The notes: a model not told the origin generated them from the letters alone. Shown: positions 26,666-36,987, counted from the first letter of the stretch. The stretch: DNA of 64,000 nt from Thermodesulfobacteriota bacterium (GCA_031082315.1 JAVHLC010000003.1:1-64000); one strand, 5' to 3'. Made by a program: numbers and translations.

Positions 26666-28936
26666 ATGGAAACAAAGATCATGGTGGTTGAGGACGAAGG
26701 AATTGTTGCCGAAGATATACGCAGCAGCCTGGGGAGTTTGGGATATACGGTCTCAGCGGTGGTATCGTCCGGACAGGAGGCTATTAAAAAGGCGGAAGAG
26801 TATAAGCCGGATCTGGTGCTGATGGACATTGTGCTGAAGGGTGAAATAGACGGGATTGAGGCGGCCAATCAGATACGTTTGTGCTTCAACATCCCGGTCG
26901 TATATCTTACTGCGTATGCCGACGAAAGGACCATGGACCGGGCAAAGGTAACCGAGCCGTCAGGATACATTGTCAAGCCGTTCGAAGATAGAGAGTTGCG
27001 CACGACCATTGAGATGGCCCTGTATAAACACAAGATGAAGAATAGATTAAGGGAACGTGAAGAGTGGCTTTCTACCACCCTCGGGAGTATTGGCGATGCA
27101 GTGATTGCTACGGATGCCCAGGGACACGTCAGGTTCATGAATCCCGTTGCCGGGTCCCTGACCGGATGGAAAGAGGAAGACGCGGCCGGAAAGTCTCTGG
27201 CCGAAGTCTTTAATATTATAAATGAAGAGACACGCAGGCCGGTCGAGAATCCTGCAACTAAGGTGCTGCGAAAGGGTGTGGTCGTCGGTCTGGCCAATCA
27301 TACTTTATTGGTAGCTCGTGATGGGGCTGAGATACCTATTGACGATAGCGGTGCGCCTATCAGGGACGCCAAAGGCGACATCATCGGGGTAGTTCTGGTC
27401 TTCCGCGACATCCGGGAACGCAGGAAGGCGGAACGAGACCTTCAGGAATCAGAGAGACGTTATCGCGGCCTGTACGAGACGGCCTTGGTGGGCCTGTACC
27501 GCAGCCGGATCAGTGACGGCAAGATTATCATGGCAAACCAACTGGCTGCCAACATTTTGGGTTATAGCTCGATTGAGGGGCTAACCACGGAATTTGTATT
27601 TGGCGAGCGTTATTCGCCGGAGAAAAGGACGGAGTTGTTGCGGAAGTTGGAGGAATGCGGCACGGTCTCTGATTTTGAGATACAGGTCACCCGCAAGGAT
27701 GGAGAAAAAATAGACCTGATGATAACGGCCAGGGCCTATCCGGAAGATGGTTACATCGAGGGCGCCATGATCGATATTACTGACAAGAAACACCTCGAAA
27801 CTCAACTACTCCAGGCCCAGAAGATGGAGGCCATCGGTACCCTGGCCGGTGGTATTGCCCATGATTTTAACAACCTGCTCATGGTGATCGAGGGATACGC
27901 ATCCTTGATGCTAAGCGATCTCGATTCAAGCCATCCCCATTATAGCAAGCTAAAACAGATCGAAGAGCAGGTCAGAAACGGGTCTGATCTGACCGCTCAG
28001 CTTTTAGGGTTTGCCCGCCGCGGGAAATATAATGTTAAGCCGCTTGACGTAAACGAGATAATGAGAAGCAGTGCCGGCATGTTTGGCCGCACCAAGAAAG
28101 AGATTACCATCAGAGAGAAATATGATCCTGATATCTGTACCGTAGAGGCCGACCGGGGCCAGATCGAGCAGGTGCTTTTGAACCTTTATGTGAACGCTTG
28201 GCATGCCATGCCGGCGGGCGGGGATATCTATTTAGAGACAAATAATGTCATCCTGGATGAAAGCTACAGCAAGCCCTACAAGGTCCAACCGGGGAGATAT
28301 GCCAGGATATCTATTACCGATACGGGTGTTGGTATGGATGAAACAATCCGGAGACGCGTATTTGAGCCCTTCTTTACTACCAAGGAGATGGGCCGGGGCA
28401 GCGGGCTGGGATTGGCTTCGGCCTATGGGATTATCAAGAATCACGGCGGCATTATCAATGTCTATAGCGAAAAAGGCCATGGCACGACGTTTACTATCTA
28501 TTTACCGGCATCAGAAAAGGAGGTCGTAAGGGAAAAGGAGATGTCCGTAAAGATGGTAAAGGGAACAGAGACGATCCTGTTTGTAGATGATGAAGGGATG
28601 ATCCGGGATGTAGGCCGGGAATTGTTGGAAGAATTGGGATATAAGGTGTTCATAGCCAGAGACGGAGAAGAAGCGGTCGAGATTTATAAGGCAAATAAGG
28701 GTGGGATTGATCTGGTCATTCTGGATATGATCATGCCGGGTACAGGGGGCGGTGAGACCTATGACCGTTTGAAGGAGATCGACCCAGGTATAAAAGTCCT
28801 CCTTTCCAGTGGATACAGCATTAACGGCGAAGCCTCCAAGATTTTGGAACGGGGATGCAGCGGGTTTATTCAGAAGCCGTTCAACATGGGAGGCCTTTCC
28901 TGCAAGGTAAGGGAGGTTCTGGATAAGAAGAAGTGA
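26666..28936 (+). CDS. hybrid histidine kinase: REC-PAS-PAS-HisKA-HATPase-REC
   Basis: The 756-residue soluble hybrid kinase begins with a receiver domain (VEDEG, phospho-Asp in LMDIVLKG), then two PAS domains (about 135-250 and 265-380), a HisKA helix with [10 protein letters not shown], HATPase motifs ([22 protein letters not shown]) and a terminal receiver (DDEG, LDMIMPG, IQKPF). I chose the ATG with AAGGA nine bases upstream over an earlier ATG overlapping the kinase gene. The N-terminal receiver is likely phosphorylated by the upstream membrane kinase, giving a phosphorelay. No DNA-binding output is present; a partner regulator must lie elsewhere. Confidence 0.88.
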   Translation: METKIMVVEDEGIVAEDIRSSLGSLGYTVSAVVSSGQEAIKKAEEYKPDLVLMDIVLKGEIDGIEAANQIRLCFNIPVVYLTAYADERTMDRAKVTEPSGYIVKPFEDRELRTTIEMALYKHKMKNRLREREEWLSTTLGSIGDAVIATDAQGHVRFMNPVAGSLTGWKEEDAAGKSLAEVFNIINEETRRPVENPATKVLRKGVVVGLANHTLLVARDGAEIPIDDSGAPIRDAKGDIIGVVLVFRDIRERRKAERDLQESERRYRGLYETALVGLYRSRISDGKIIMANQLAANILGYSSIEGLTTEFVFGERYSPEKRTELLRKLEECGTVSDFEIQVTRKDGEKIDLMITARAYPEDGYIEGAMIDITDKKHLETQLLQAQKMEAIGTLAGGIAHDFNNLLMVIEGYASLMLSDLDSSHPHYSKLKQIEEQVRNGSDLTAQLLGFARRGKYNVKPLDVNEIMRSSAGMFGRTKKEITIREKYDPDICTVEADRGQIEQVLLNLYVNAWHAMPAGGDIYLETNNVILDESYSKPYKVQPGRYARISITDTGVGMDETIRRRVFEPFFTTKEMGRGSGLGLASAYGIIKNHGGIINVYSEKGHGTTFTIYLPASEKEVVREKEMSVKMVKGTETILFVDDEGMIRDVGRELLEELGYKVFIARDGEEAVEIYKANKGGIDLVILDMIMPGTGGGETYDRLKEIDPGIKVLLSSGYSINGEASKILERGCSGFIQKPFNMGGLSCKVREVLDKKK

Positions 28937-28937
28937 T

Positions 28938-29035
28938 GAGCAATCAGCTATCAGCCGTCAGCCATCAGCAGTCAGTTAAAGGTGCTATTCCACTTTCTGA
29001 GAGCTGATAGCTGATTGCTAACGTTCTATTCTGAC
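28938..29035. repeat. family A-like words between hybrid kinase and oxidoreductase
   Basis: CAATCAGCTATCAGCCGTCAGC at the left is mirrored by GAGAGCTGATAGCTGATTGC at the right, giving a long imperfect hairpin in the convergent gap. The CCGGAAAC hairpins of complete family A copies are missing. Confidence 0.65.
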
Positions 29036-29036
29036 T

Positions 29037-30968
29037 TCAGATCTTCAGCGCTACCTCGGTGGCGCTTCTCAGCGCCGCCCCAAGATTGCCCGGCTGAGAG
29101 GCATCACCAATAACTATTACCTCTTTAATTTTCCCCTTAAGTTCATCCGCCAGGCTGTTTTTCGATCGCGCGCCAACGGCCAGTATCACCTGATCTGCCT
29201 TGATCCGGAGTCTCTGACCGTCCTTTTTCTCCAGAGAGACCATAGTCCCGCTAATCTTTGTAATCCGGGTATCCGTAAGTATGTTCACTCCCTTATCGGC
29301 CAGTCTGGCCAGCAGGCGCGCCCGGGGAATATCTTTCATTCGGCCCAATACCTCCGGCAGCATCTCAACCACGGTTACCTCCCTGCCCGGCTCAGCCAGC
29401 CAATCCGCAGTTTCACACCCGATATCACCTCCGCCGATAATCACTATTTTCCGACCGGGGAGAACCTTTTTGGCATAAAGCTCCCGGGCGTCAACCACAA
29501 TACCGGAATCCATACCGGGAATCGGTGGACGTATCGGATGTGACCCGGTAGCCACTATAACCGCGTCCGGCGCCATATTGACTATATCTTCTACTGCGCC
29601 CGGGCGGTTGAGGCGGGCCTGAGCAGTGCTTTGTTTTAAGGAATGTATTAGGTAGCGTAAGGCCCCGGACATCTCTTCTTTGAATGGGGCCTTGTCGGCC
29701 AAAAGTAGTTGGCCGCCGGGCTCGGCCTCTTTTTCCCAGAGTTCTACTCTGTGCCCCCTCTGACTGGCTATGACCGCGGCCTGTATGCCGGCCGGGCCGC
29801 TTCCGACAATCAGGATTTTTTTCTTTACTGTGACCGGAAGCACATCCCAGCGATATTCAAAACCGGCAAAGGGATTAACTGTGCAGGCGCGGCCTAAGCC
29901 CGGTACTCCTTTGTCGGCGCAGTCTTCCAGGCAATAGGTGCAGGCCCTTATACCGGCAATATTTCCAGACGCGGCCTTATTGGGAAGATCCGGATCAGCT
30001 ATTAAGGCCCTGGCCATAGCCACGAAATCGGCCTTGCCTGAGGCGATAATCTCTTCCGCCAGGGCCGGTGTATTTATCTTACCGATGGCTATGACCGGCA
30101 GGTTAACGGCGGCTTTAATCCGGGCGGCGGTCTCTGTCAGCAGACCCGGTGCACAGTCATGCCCGGGTATGGTAACAAACTTGGTAGCCTTATTGCCGGC
30201 ATTAGCCAGGATGGCATCAGCGCCGGCCTTTTCGATCAATCTGGCCATGGATACGGCCTCATTTACAGTCAGGCCACCGGGGACAAATTCATCACAGACC
30301 AGTTTTACCATTACCGGGAAATCCCGGCCGGCACATTGTTTTGTTTTTTCGATCAGCCGGGTTAAAAAACGGCACCGATTTTCCACAGGCCCGCCCATAT
30401 CATCCGTGCGTTTGTTGAGAAGCGGCGAAAGGAGCTGGGCGATCAAATCACCGTAACTGGCCTGTATCTCCACTCCGTCGTAGCCGATCTCCCCGGCCCT
30501 TTTAGCCCCGGCAGCCATAACCTCTATTATCTCTGTGGCCTCCTCCCGCGACATGGCATTGGCCAGGGGAACGACCCAGCCTTCTCCCTTTTTCTTGGCT
30601 CCGGGAACCTCTTTATCTAAGATTCTTTCTTTGGGATAATTGAGCTGCATAAAGGCCCTGGCGTCTTCGGCGTGGATTATGTCCAGCAGTCCGGCTATGC
30701 CGGACGCATACTCTTCTGTGTCAAGGCGAAGTTCCTGTGGTCCCTTATAGGCGCGGGGATAATCCAGACAGGGGCAGTCCAGCACGATCAGGGCCACCCC
30801 GCCCCTGGCTCGAACCTGGTAAAAGGCCTTTATCCTGTCGTTTACCTTGCTTTCAGCAGCATACTTGGTGGGGTAGAGCGGCATGATAATACGATTGCGC
30901 AGATTACAGGTCCCGATAGTTTCCGGCGTAAAAAGATGGGGAAAGTACAGAGGGCTTCTCCTGGTCAC
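29037..30968 (-). CDS. old-yellow-enzyme / NADH:flavin oxidoreductase with FAD domain
   Basis: The product of about 643 residues resembles 2,4-dienoyl-CoA reductase/2-enoate reductase-type enzymes: an FMN TIM-barrel, a [4Fe-4S] motif CTYC-x3-C-x11-C, and a C-terminal FAD/NAD domain with GSGPAGIQAAV and GGGDIGCETADWLA. The usual HGxxGYL-like active-site segment reads QASYGDL, so the expected His and Tyr are replaced. The substrate is unknown. The GTG start overlaps the pgsA stop (GTGA) and has GAGG upstream; the longer frame running into pgsA is a shadow. Confidence 0.85.
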   Translation of the reverse strand: MTRRSPLYFPHLFTPETIGTCNLRNRIIMPLYPTKYAAESKVNDRIKAFYQVRARGGVALIVLDCPCLDYPRAYKGPQELRLDTEEYASGIAGLLDIIHAEDARAFMQLNYPKERILDKEVPGAKKKGEGWVVPLANAMSREEATEIIEVMAAGAKRAGEIGYDGVEIQASYGDLIAQLLSPLLNKRTDDMGGPVENRCRFLTRLIEKTKQCAGRDFPVMVKLVCDEFVPGGLTVNEAVSMARLIEKAGADAILANAGNKATKFVTIPGHDCAPGLLTETAARIKAAVNLPVIAIGKINTPALAEEIIASGKADFVAMARALIADPDLPNKAASGNIAGIRACTYCLEDCADKGVPGLGRACTVNPFAGFEYRWDVLPVTVKKKILIVGSGPAGIQAAVIASQRGHRVELWEKEAEPGGQLLLADKAPFKEEMSGALRYLIHSLKQSTAQARLNRPGAVEDIVNMAPDAVIVATGSHPIRPPIPGMDSGIVVDARELYAKKVLPGRKIVIIGGGDIGCETADWLAEPGREVTVVEMLPEVLGRMKDIPRARLLARLADKGVNILTDTRITKISGTMVSLEKKDGQRLRIKADQVILAVGARSKNSLADELKGKIKEVIVIGDASQPGNLGAALRSATEVALKI

Positions 30969-31540
30969 TTCTGTTCCTCGCCAAATAACCGATAAAAGCG
31001 AACAAAATAATCTATCCCGGACCACACCGTCAAGATAAGAGCAAGCCATAACAATGCCTTGCCGAATTGATGAAAGTTGATGCCCAGGTAAGTAAAGTGA
31101 AGCAGGAGGGCGATAAGGGCGCTGATCTGAAAAATAGTCTTGGCCTTACCCAGGCCGCTGGCGTCGATAACCACTCCGCCGGTAACCCCGATGCCGCGCA
31201 GGCCGGTTACCGCTATCTCCCGCCCGATGATGAGAAATGCCATCCAGGCTTCCACCCGACCCTTGGGGATAAGCATGATTAGGGCCGCTGAGATGAGAAG
31301 TTTATCGGCCAGAGGGTCCAGGAGTTTACCCAGGGCGGTAACACACTTTTGTCTGCGGGCCAGGAAACCGTCCAGGAGATCGGTTATAGAGGCCATGGAA
31401 AAGAAAAAAGTCGCCCAGAAAGCCGGAAGCGGCTGATCTGAACGGCTAATAAAAAACATAACCAGAGGGATACAAAAGATGCGGAAGATTGTAAGACTGT
31501 TAGGTAGGTTCCAGGTGTTTATACGCCCTGTCTCATCCAT
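30965..31540 (-). CDS. pgsA: CDP-diacylglycerol-glycerol-3-phosphate 3-phosphatidyltransferase
   Basis: The product is an integral membrane CDP-alcohol phosphatidyltransferase. It carries the full signature D-x2-DG-x2-AR-x8-G-x3-D-x3-D (DLLDGFLARRQ ... GKLLDPLAD) and several hydrophobic helices. It makes phosphatidylglycerophosphate, the precursor of phosphatidylglycerol. I prefer the ATG of MDETGRINTWN, just after the transglycosylase stop, over an upstream in-frame start inside that gene; no strong ribosome site distinguishes them. Translation of the oxidoreductase is coupled to it. Confidence 0.88.
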   Translation of the reverse strand: MDETGRINTWNLPNSLTIFRIFCIPLVMFFISRSDQPLPAFWATFFFSMASITDLLDGFLARRQKCVTALGKLLDPLADKLLISAALIMLIPKGRVEAWMAFLIIGREIAVTGLRGIGVTGGVVIDASGLGKAKTIFQISALIALLLHFTYLGINFHQFGKALLWLALILTVWSGIDYFVRFYRLFGEEQK

Positions 31541-31547
31541 GCGGTAA

Positions 31548-32180
31548 TCATAGCATCTTATTTTCCTGATAACCATATCTATTTTTGTAATTTCGGAAGT
31601 ACAGCAAGACCCTCTGTACGTAATCCTGCGTCTCCTTAATCATGGGGATTTGTCTTCGGTTCCCAACCCTATCCGGGCCGGCATTATAGGCCGCCAGGGC
31701 CAAAGGTATATTGCCGTCGAACATGCCTAAGAGCCGTTTCAGGTACTTGACCCCGCCGTATATGTTTTCCGCCGGATCAAAAATATCAAACACGGACATC
31801 TCCTGTGCCGTCTGAGGCATCAGTTGCATCAGACCCCGTGCTCCCTTCGGCGAAAGCGCCAGGTAGTTGAAGTTGGATTCGGCCTTAATTATAGCCCGGA
31901 CCAGATTCGTATCTACACCAAACCGTCGGCAGGCCGCATGAATGACAGGATCGTATCTTTTAATATCACCCGAAAGAGCGGCATAGGAAGTCCGTTCTAT
32001 GGTCTTTCTGGTGCGGAGGAAGACCCTATATCGCTCGTCGTTAGGCACATCGGTAAAATGAACTACGCCCTCGCTATCAGTAAAACAGTAAATATCCGCC
32101 CATGCAGAGATAGGGCCGGCTATCGTTAGGATCGTTAAAAACAGGAGGAACAACACGGTTCGCAAAGCATTCGCCCGCAT
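31548..32180 (-). CDS. lytic transglycosylase (SLT family) with DUF4124 segment
   Basis: The 210-residue exported protein has a signal peptide (about 1-28, ending SAWA), a short DUF4124-like region (YCFTDSEGVVHFTDVPND) and a goose-lysozyme-like SLT domain. The catalytic Glu lies in IKAESNFN, followed by ARGLMQLMP and AAYNAGPDRV. It would cleave peptidoglycan glycan strands in the periplasm. There is no lipobox, so it is probably soluble. It is followed closely by pgsA. Confidence 0.9.
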   Translation of the reverse strand: MRANALRTVLFLLFLTILTIAGPISAWADIYCFTDSEGVVHFTDVPNDERYRVFLRTRKTIERTSYAALSGDIKRYDPVIHAACRRFGVDTNLVRAIIKAESNFNYLALSPKGARGLMQLMPQTAQEMSVFDIFDPAENIYGGVKYLKRLLGMFDGNIPLALAAYNAGPDRVGNRRQIPMIKETQDYVQRVLLYFRNYKNRYGYQENKML

Positions 32181-32204
32181 CCCTCTGTGACCCCCACTCG
32201 AAAA

Positions 32205-32858
32205 TTATTTCTTGGGACTGCCTACTTTCTTCCAGTCCGCCAGAAATTTCTCTATTCCAATATCCGTAAGCGGATGTTTAGCCAACTGGGCAATAACCTT
32301 GAATGGTATAGTGGCCACATCCGCACCCATCAGGGCCGCCTCCAGGACATGACCGGGGTGACGGATACTGGCCACGATGACCTCTGTATCAAAGGCATAG
32401 TTGTCATAGATAGAAATAATGTCCCCGACCACATCCATACCCACCTGGGAAATATCGTCCAGCCGGCCAACAAAGGGACTGACGTAGGTTGCGCCGGCTT
32501 TAGCCGCCAGCAGGGCCTGCACCGGTGAAAAAATAAGCGTGACATTGGTTTTAATGCCTGCTTCGCTGAGCATCCGGGTGGCCTTGATCCCTTCCGTGGT
32601 CATGGGCGCCTTGATAACTATATTATCGGCAATTTTGGCCAGATCTTTAGCCTCTCTAACCATTTCTTTGGCCTCCAGGCTGACCACCTCAGCGCTGATA
32701 GGCCCTTTTACTATCTTGCATATCTCAGTCAGGAGCTTCTTGAAGGGCTTGTTTTCCCTGGCAATGAGCGAGGGGTTTGTAGTTACCCCATCGATCAGGC
32801 CCATATCATTGGCCTGCCGGATTTCATCCAAGTTGGCGGTATCGATAAAAAACTTCAT
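32205..32858 (-). CDS. tal: transaldolase / fructose-6-phosphate aldolase family
   Basis: The short-type transaldolase of about 217 residues shows [25 protein letters not shown], the Schiff-base Lys in NIVIKAPMT, and [22 protein letters not shown]. It shifts dihydroxyacetone units between sugar phosphates in the pentose phosphate pathway, or acts as a fructose-6-phosphate aldolase; sequence alone does not separate the two. I chose the ATG with AGGAG seven bases upstream. It stands just upstream of the transglycosylase gene. Confidence 0.9.
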   Translation of the reverse strand: MKFFIDTANLDEIRQANDMGLIDGVTTNPSLIARENKPFKKLLTEICKIVKGPISAEVVSLEAKEMVREAKDLAKIADNIVIKAPMTTEGIKATRMLSEAGIKTNVTLIFSPVQALLAAKAGATYVSPFVGRLDDISQVGMDVVGDIISIYDNYAFDTEVIVASIRHPGHVLEAALMGADVATIPFKVIAQLAKHPLTDIGIEKFLADWKKVGSPKK

Positions 32859-32894
32859 ACACACTCTCCTTTATGCATTTGTCGTTTTGAAAGA

Positions 32895-33046
32895 TTAACC
32901 ACAGAGCACACAGAGGAAATAAAAATCATACCTGTCCAAAATACGTTATGAATCAGAATACAGAATTCAGTAGGTTTTATCTTAACTTCTGTCTTCTATT
33001 TTCTTTATCTTTCTCTGTGCACTCTGTGGTTATTTTCTTCCATAAA
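32895..33046. repeat. family B inverted repeat, copy 5
   Basis: AACCACAGAGCACACAGAGG at the left pairs with CTCTGTGCACTCTGTGGTT at 33016-33034, with GAATTCAGTAGG and CTTCTGTCTTC between. Its right arm is translated as the C-terminus of the small membrane protein. Confidence 0.85.
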
Positions 33047-33280
33047 TTTTTGTTTACATTTTTCACTGCAAAAGTAGTAACTTTTTCCGTCCATAACGGC
33101 CGTAACGGCCTCATTTTTGGGGCAGTAGGCGTGACAAACCGGGTCTTCCACCAGCTCTGCGGTTATTGCACTATCATCTTTCTTTCGATTTACTTGTTCA
33201 GGTCTGCCCAACTCCCTTCGCACGGCCTTATAAATCTGATAAACAACAAATATTAAAATGATATAAATGAGCAGCCTCAT
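33005..33280 (-). CDS. small membrane protein with a YHS/TRASH-like Cys motif
   Basis: The 91-residue protein has an N-terminal membrane helix (LLIYIILIFVVYQIY) and then a short metal-binding-like segment with DPVCHAYCPK and YYFCSEKCKQKF, similar to YHS or TRASH zinc/copper knuckles. It may handle a metal at the membrane, but no function is established. The ATG of MRLL starts one base beyond the folK stop region, so it probably follows folK in one transcript. The last residues (NNHRVHRER) are encoded by a family B repeat, suggesting the original tail was replaced. Confidence 0.7.
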   Translation of the reverse strand: MRLLIYIILIFVVYQIYKAVRRELGRPEQVNRKKDDSAITAELVEDPVCHAYCPKNEAVTAVMDGKSYYFCSEKCKQKFMEENNHRVHRER

Positions 33281-33281
33281 C

Positions 33282-33785
33282 TCAGTTTTCAACCTCTATC
33301 CGGCGGACTCGCTGCCCGTTTTCCGGCACTTCCTTGAGCAAATCACAAACCCTTTTTTTGAGCACCGGATGCTCGAAGTCAGGAGACAGTTCGCAAAGGG
33401 GCACCAGGACAAAGCGGCGCCTATGCAATCTGGGGTGAGGAATGATTAGCTCCCCGGTGTCCAGGACCATGTCGTCATAAAATAAAAGGTCGAGGTCGAT
33501 AATCCGCGGCCCGTATCGGGCTGCCCTTTCCCTTCCCATTTCATCCTCAATATGGTGTAAAAGGCAAAATAGATCCCGTGCGGATAGAGGGCTTTTTACC
33601 TCGGCCGCGGCGTTGACATACCATCCCTGCGTTTTTAATTCCTGAGGTTCCGTTAGATACAGAGAAGAGAGGCGTATCTTTAATCTGCTATCAGCCTTAG
33701 CCAGGCGACTTGAGGCCTGGAGACAATTGGCCTTGGCGTCGCCCAGGTTAGATCCAATACCAATATAGGCCAGGACATCTTCCAA
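33282..33785 (-). CDS. folK: 6-hydroxymethyldihydropterin pyrophosphokinase
   Basis: The 167-residue HPPK shows YIGIGSNLGDAKAN, the ATP/metal segment RYGPRIIDLDLLFYDD and the following PHPRLHRRRFVLVPL. It transfers pyrophosphate from ATP to hydroxymethyldihydropterin in folate synthesis. It lies three bases downstream of dapL, forming the tail of the lysine block. Confidence 0.93.
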   Translation of the reverse strand: MEDVLAYIGIGSNLGDAKANCLQASSRLAKADSRLKIRLSSLYLTEPQELKTQGWYVNAAAEVKSPLSARDLFCLLHHIEDEMGRERAARYGPRIIDLDLLFYDDMVLDTGELIIPHPRLHRRRFVLVPLCELSPDFEHPVLKKRVCDLLKEVPENGQRVRRIEVEN

Positions 33786-33787
33786 GG

Positions 33788-34957
33788 TTAAAACCCTACA
33801 TTCTTAATACGCTGGACGGCCTCCTGGAGGCGTTCTTTTCCCACTGTCAAGGCCATACGAACATAACCTTCTCCGGGCGCGCCAAAACCATTGCCCGGAG
33901 TAGTAACGATACCCGCCTTGCTCAAAAGGTAGGCAGTAAATTCGGCGGAGTTATATCTCCGGGGGACTTCAACCCACAGGTAAAAGGTAGCCCTTGGTTT
34001 TTCCACATTCAACCCCGCTTCTTTCAGGCCGGCGACTAAAATATCCCGGCGGCCGGCATAAACAGCCTGCATCTCCCGGACACAGGTCTGATCACCATCA
34101 AGGGCCGCCATACCGGCTATCTGGATAGCCTGGAAGACTCCGGAATCAATATTGCTTTTTACCTGTCCCAATCCGGCGATGACCTCTTTGTTCCCCACAG
34201 CAAAGCCTATGCGCCAACCGGTCATGTTATAGGTTTTGGAAAGGGAATGGAGTTCGATCCCTACCCCCTTGGCTCCCTCGACCTCCAGAAAACTGGGCGG
34301 CCTATAGCCGTCAAAGGCCATCTCGCTATAGGCCGCATCATGGCAGACTATAATGTTATATTTTTCAGCAAAGGCCACGATTTCTTTAAAGAAGTCCACT
34401 GTAGCCACGGCTGCCGTAGGATTGTTGGGATAATTAATGAACAGGAGACGGGCCTTTTCAGCTACCTCCGGAGGGATGGCAGTCAGGTCCGGCAAAAAAT
34501 GGTTTTCTTTGGTAAGGGGCATATAGTATGGCTCGCCGCCGGCAAATATAGTTCCGATATGATAAACCGGATAGGCCGGTGACGGCACCAGGGCCACATC
34601 ACCGGGATTAATGAAGGCGAGGGGGATGTGGGCAATGCCCTCCTTGGAACCAATCAGGCTAACGACCTCTGTTTGGGGGTCCAGAGAGACGCCGAAGCGT
34701 CTTTCATACCATCCGGCCACGGAAAATTTAAAGCCGTTCATGCCCGAATAAGAGGGATAACGGTGATTTTGGGGATCGGTCGCCGCTTCATTAAGCCGGG
34801 TGATTATATGCGGCGGCGTAGGAATGTCCGGGTCTCCTACGCCGAGGTCAATGACATCCAGCCCCCGTGCCTTTACCTCCTCTTTCATCCGATCTATCTC
34901 CGCAAAGAGATAAGGCGGCAGCTTCTTTAGTCGTTCCGATTTTTCTATCTTGATCAT
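33788..34957 (-). CDS. dapL: LL-diaminopimelate aminotransferase
   Basis: The 389-residue fold-type I PLP enzyme shows [28 protein letters not shown] and the Schiff-base Lys in [16 protein letters not shown]. The family converts tetrahydrodipicolinate directly to LL-diaminopimelate. General aminotransferases look similar, but the position next to dapB, dapA, dapF and lysA and the lack of dapC/D/E here support DapL. The start is the ATG of [16 protein letters not shown], which matches the family. A family A repeat and the FAH-family gene separate it from dapB. Confidence 0.85.
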   Translation of the reverse strand: MIKIEKSERLKKLPPYLFAEIDRMKEEVKARGLDVIDLGVGDPDIPTPPHIITRLNEAATDPQNHRYPSYSGMNGFKFSVAGWYERRFGVSLDPQTEVVSLIGSKEGIAHIPLAFINPGDVALVPSPAYPVYHIGTIFAGGEPYYMPLTKENHFLPDLTAIPPEVAEKARLLFINYPNNPTAAVATVDFFKEIVAFAEKYNIIVCHDAAYSEMAFDGYRPPSFLEVEGAKGVGIELHSLSKTYNMTGWRIGFAVGNKEVIAGLGQVKSNIDSGVFQAIQIAGMAALDGDQTCVREMQAVYAGRRDILVAGLKEAGLNVEKPRATFYLWVEVPRRYNSAEFTAYLLSKAGIVTTPGNGFGAPGEGYVRMALTVGKERLQEAVQRIKNVGF

Positions 34958-34979
34958 CTGCGCTAAATACCTTTCTAAT

Positions 34980-35170
34980 TAATTTCCATCCAAAAACCCA
35001 GGTTTTCTGGATGGAGCGGTCGGCACTCAGCTATCAGCATTCAGCTCAACCGATTGTTTGCCTTGAGTTTTGCTGATGGCTGACCGCTGATAGCTGAAAG
35101 CGTGAAGTTCGCCTCGGCGAATCTGCCTATGGCACGACCGGAAACGGCAGTTTCCGGATGAACACTAATT
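34980..35170. repeat. family A repeat, copy 4
   Basis: ATCCAAAAACCCAGGTTTTCTGGAT begins the copy, CAGCTATCAGCATTCAGC follows, and CCGGAAACGGCAGTTTCCGG with ATGAACACTAATTATT closes it. A GCCTCGGCGAATC insert lies before the right hairpin. The right end is near-identical to that of copy 1. Confidence 0.8.
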
Positions 35171-35246
35171 ATTCTTATCCAACATCATACCCGTCCAAAA
35201 TACATTGCGGACCAGGAGACAGAATTCAGTACAAAGCTTTTAGCTT

Positions 35247-36023
35247 CTAGCCTTCAGCTTCCTCTGCCTTCACCGTGTTGCGCAGCGTACCGATGCTTTC
35301 CACAACAATTTCTATGACATCGCCGGGAACCATAGGGCCGATTCCGGAAGGCGTGCCGGTAGCAATGATATCGCCCGGGAGCAAGGTCATCACTTTAGAG
35401 ATAAAACTGACCAGTTCAGCGACCCCGTAAATAAGATTCCCGGTGTGGGATGACTGGCGGAGTTCCCCGTTGAGGTATGATTCTACCTTGAGATGCGAGG
35501 GATCCATTCCCCGGGCAATGCAGGGGCCGATAGGGGCAAAGGTATCAAAACTCTTGGAACGCGTGAACTGTACATCCTTTCTCTGTAAGTCCCTGGCCGT
35601 AACATCGTTTACACAGGTATAGCCAAAGATGTAATCATAGGCCTTCTCCTGCGGGATAAAACGGGCTCTCTGGCCGATGACCACACCCAGCTCAGCCTCA
35701 TAGTCAACCCTCTTGCTCATCCGGGGATACATAATGGATGAATCCGGCCCGATGACTGCCGTTCCTGGTTTAAGAAAAATCAAAGGCTCGTCCGGGATAG
35801 GGAAACCCAACTCCCTGGCATGATCACGATAATTCAGGCCCAGGGCAATAATCTTGCCTGGCCGGCAGGGAGGGAGGAGCCGGACATTAGCCGGACCATA
35901 CTCTTCATTACCTGTTTTAAATTCTGCGAATATATCGCCTTCTATGCTGCGGATGGTGTTTTTTCCTAGCCGTCCGTATCTGGCAGCGCCATCGGCTTCA
36001 AAACGAACGAAGCGCTCTATCAC
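35247..36023 (-). CDS. fumarylacetoacetate hydrolase-family protein
   Basis: The 258-residue protein has the FAH/2-hydroxyhepta-2,4-diene-1,7-dioate isomerase fold: GLNYRDHARELG, the metal-binding Glu-x-Glu in DYEAELGVVIG, NDVTARDLQ, KSFDTFAPIGP and ATGTPSGIGP. Members act as hydrolases, decarboxylases or isomerases on keto-acids, so the substrate is open; an oxaloacetate or pyruvate-like acid is plausible. Its start overlaps the dapB stop (ATGA). The stop and last codons (AEEAEG) fall in CAGCTTC-type repeat words. Confidence 0.85.
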   Translation of the reverse strand: MIERFVRFEADGAARYGRLGKNTIRSIEGDIFAEFKTGNEEYGPANVRLLPPCRPGKIIALGLNYRDHARELGFPIPDEPLIFLKPGTAVIGPDSSIMYPRMSKRVDYEAELGVVIGQRARFIPQEKAYDYIFGYTCVNDVTARDLQRKDVQFTRSKSFDTFAPIGPCIARGMDPSHLKVESYLNGELRQSSHTGNLIYGVAELVSFISKVMTLLPGDIIATGTPSGIGPMVPGDVIEIVVESIGTLRNTVKAEEAEG

Positions 36024-36826
36024 TTCCTCAGTCCCAGTACATCCTGCATGTCATAGATGCCGTTTTTCTGATTTACGATCCACTTGGCGGCCCGCACGGC
36101 CCCGCGGGCAAAATTATCCCGGCTATGGGCACGGTGGATGACCTCAATGCGTTCCCCGATACCGGCAAAAAGGACGGTGTGTTCGCCCACAATATCGCCG
36201 CCGCGCACAGTCTGTATGCCGATTTCCTCATTCGTTCGCTGACCGATCATCCCATGGCGGGCATAGACCCCAACCTTATCCAAGTCGCGGCCTAAGGCCC
36301 CGGCCAGCACTTGGGCCAGCTTTACGGCCGTGCCGCTGGGGGCGTCCTTTTTAAGGCGGTGATGGGCCTCGACAATCTCCACATCATAACCTTCACCCAG
36401 GATTCCGGCTACATCTTGTACGACTTTGTAGAGGACGTTTACACCCACACTCATATTAGGGGCCAGCACACAGCGCACCTTTTTGGCCAGCTTCTTGATC
36501 TCTTTCATCTCCTCAGGCGTAAACCCGGTTGTCCCCACCACAATAGCCTTTTTGTGTTTGGCGGCCAGGGCCACGTGTTCTGCAGACGAGGCATGAAATG
36601 TGAAATCGATGATTACATCCCCCTTTTTAATGACCGATTCCAGCCCCTCAGAAATCGGGATACCGATCTTTCCCAGGCCGGTTACCTCTCCTACGTCCTG
36701 GCCGAGGGCCGGATGTCCAGGCCTTTCAAAGGCCGCTGCCAGTTTAATTCCTTCGGCCTGGTGTACCATATGGATATTGCGTCCGCCCATTTTGCCGGCG
36801 GCACCGGCGACAATAGCCTTTATCAT
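36020..36826 (-). CDS. dapB: 4-hydroxy-tetrahydrodipicolinate reductase
   Basis: The 268-residue DapB reduces hydroxytetrahydrodipicolinate with NAD(P)H in lysine and diaminopimelate synthesis. The nucleotide-binding GAAGKMGG is at the N-terminus, the substrate-binding EAHHRLKKDAPSGTA region follows, and the C-terminal GEHTVLFAGIGERIEV matches the family. It is coupled downstream to the FAH-family gene by a four-base overlap. Confidence 0.95.
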   Translation of the reverse strand: MIKAIVAGAAGKMGGRNIHMVHQAEGIKLAAAFERPGHPALGQDVGEVTGLGKIGIPISEGLESVIKKGDVIIDFTFHASSAEHVALAAKHKKAIVVGTTGFTPEEMKEIKKLAKKVRCVLAPNMSVGVNVLYKVVQDVAGILGEGYDVEIVEAHHRLKKDAPSGTAVKLAQVLAGALGRDLDKVGVYARHGMIGQRTNEEIGIQTVRGGDIVGEHTVLFAGIGERIEVIHRAHSRDNFARGAVRAAKWIVNQKNGIYDMQDVLGLRK

Positions 36827-36849
36827 ATCCGTTCTCCTCGCAATTAGTT

Positions 36850-36985
36850 TTCATCCGGAAACTACCATTTCCAGCCTACGTTTGGCCTAAGGCCGGATTC
36901 AGGCTGTCAGCCATTAGCGATCAGCCGTCAGCAAAAAACTGAGATAAACATTAAGCTGAAAGCAGATAGCTGAAAGCGGACAGCT
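36850..36985. repeat. family A repeat, copy 5
   Basis: CATCCGGAAACTACCATTTCC begins the element; CAGCCATTAGCGATCAGCCGTCAGC and TTAAGCTGAAAGCAGATAGC follow. It fills the gap between dapA and dapB and ends just before the dapA stop. Confidence 0.75.
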
Positions 36986-36987
36986 TC

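Noticed and set aside
28938-29035. CRISPR-like repeats from CAGCTATCAGC words
   Set aside because: The words are short, degenerate and have no regular spacers or cas genes.
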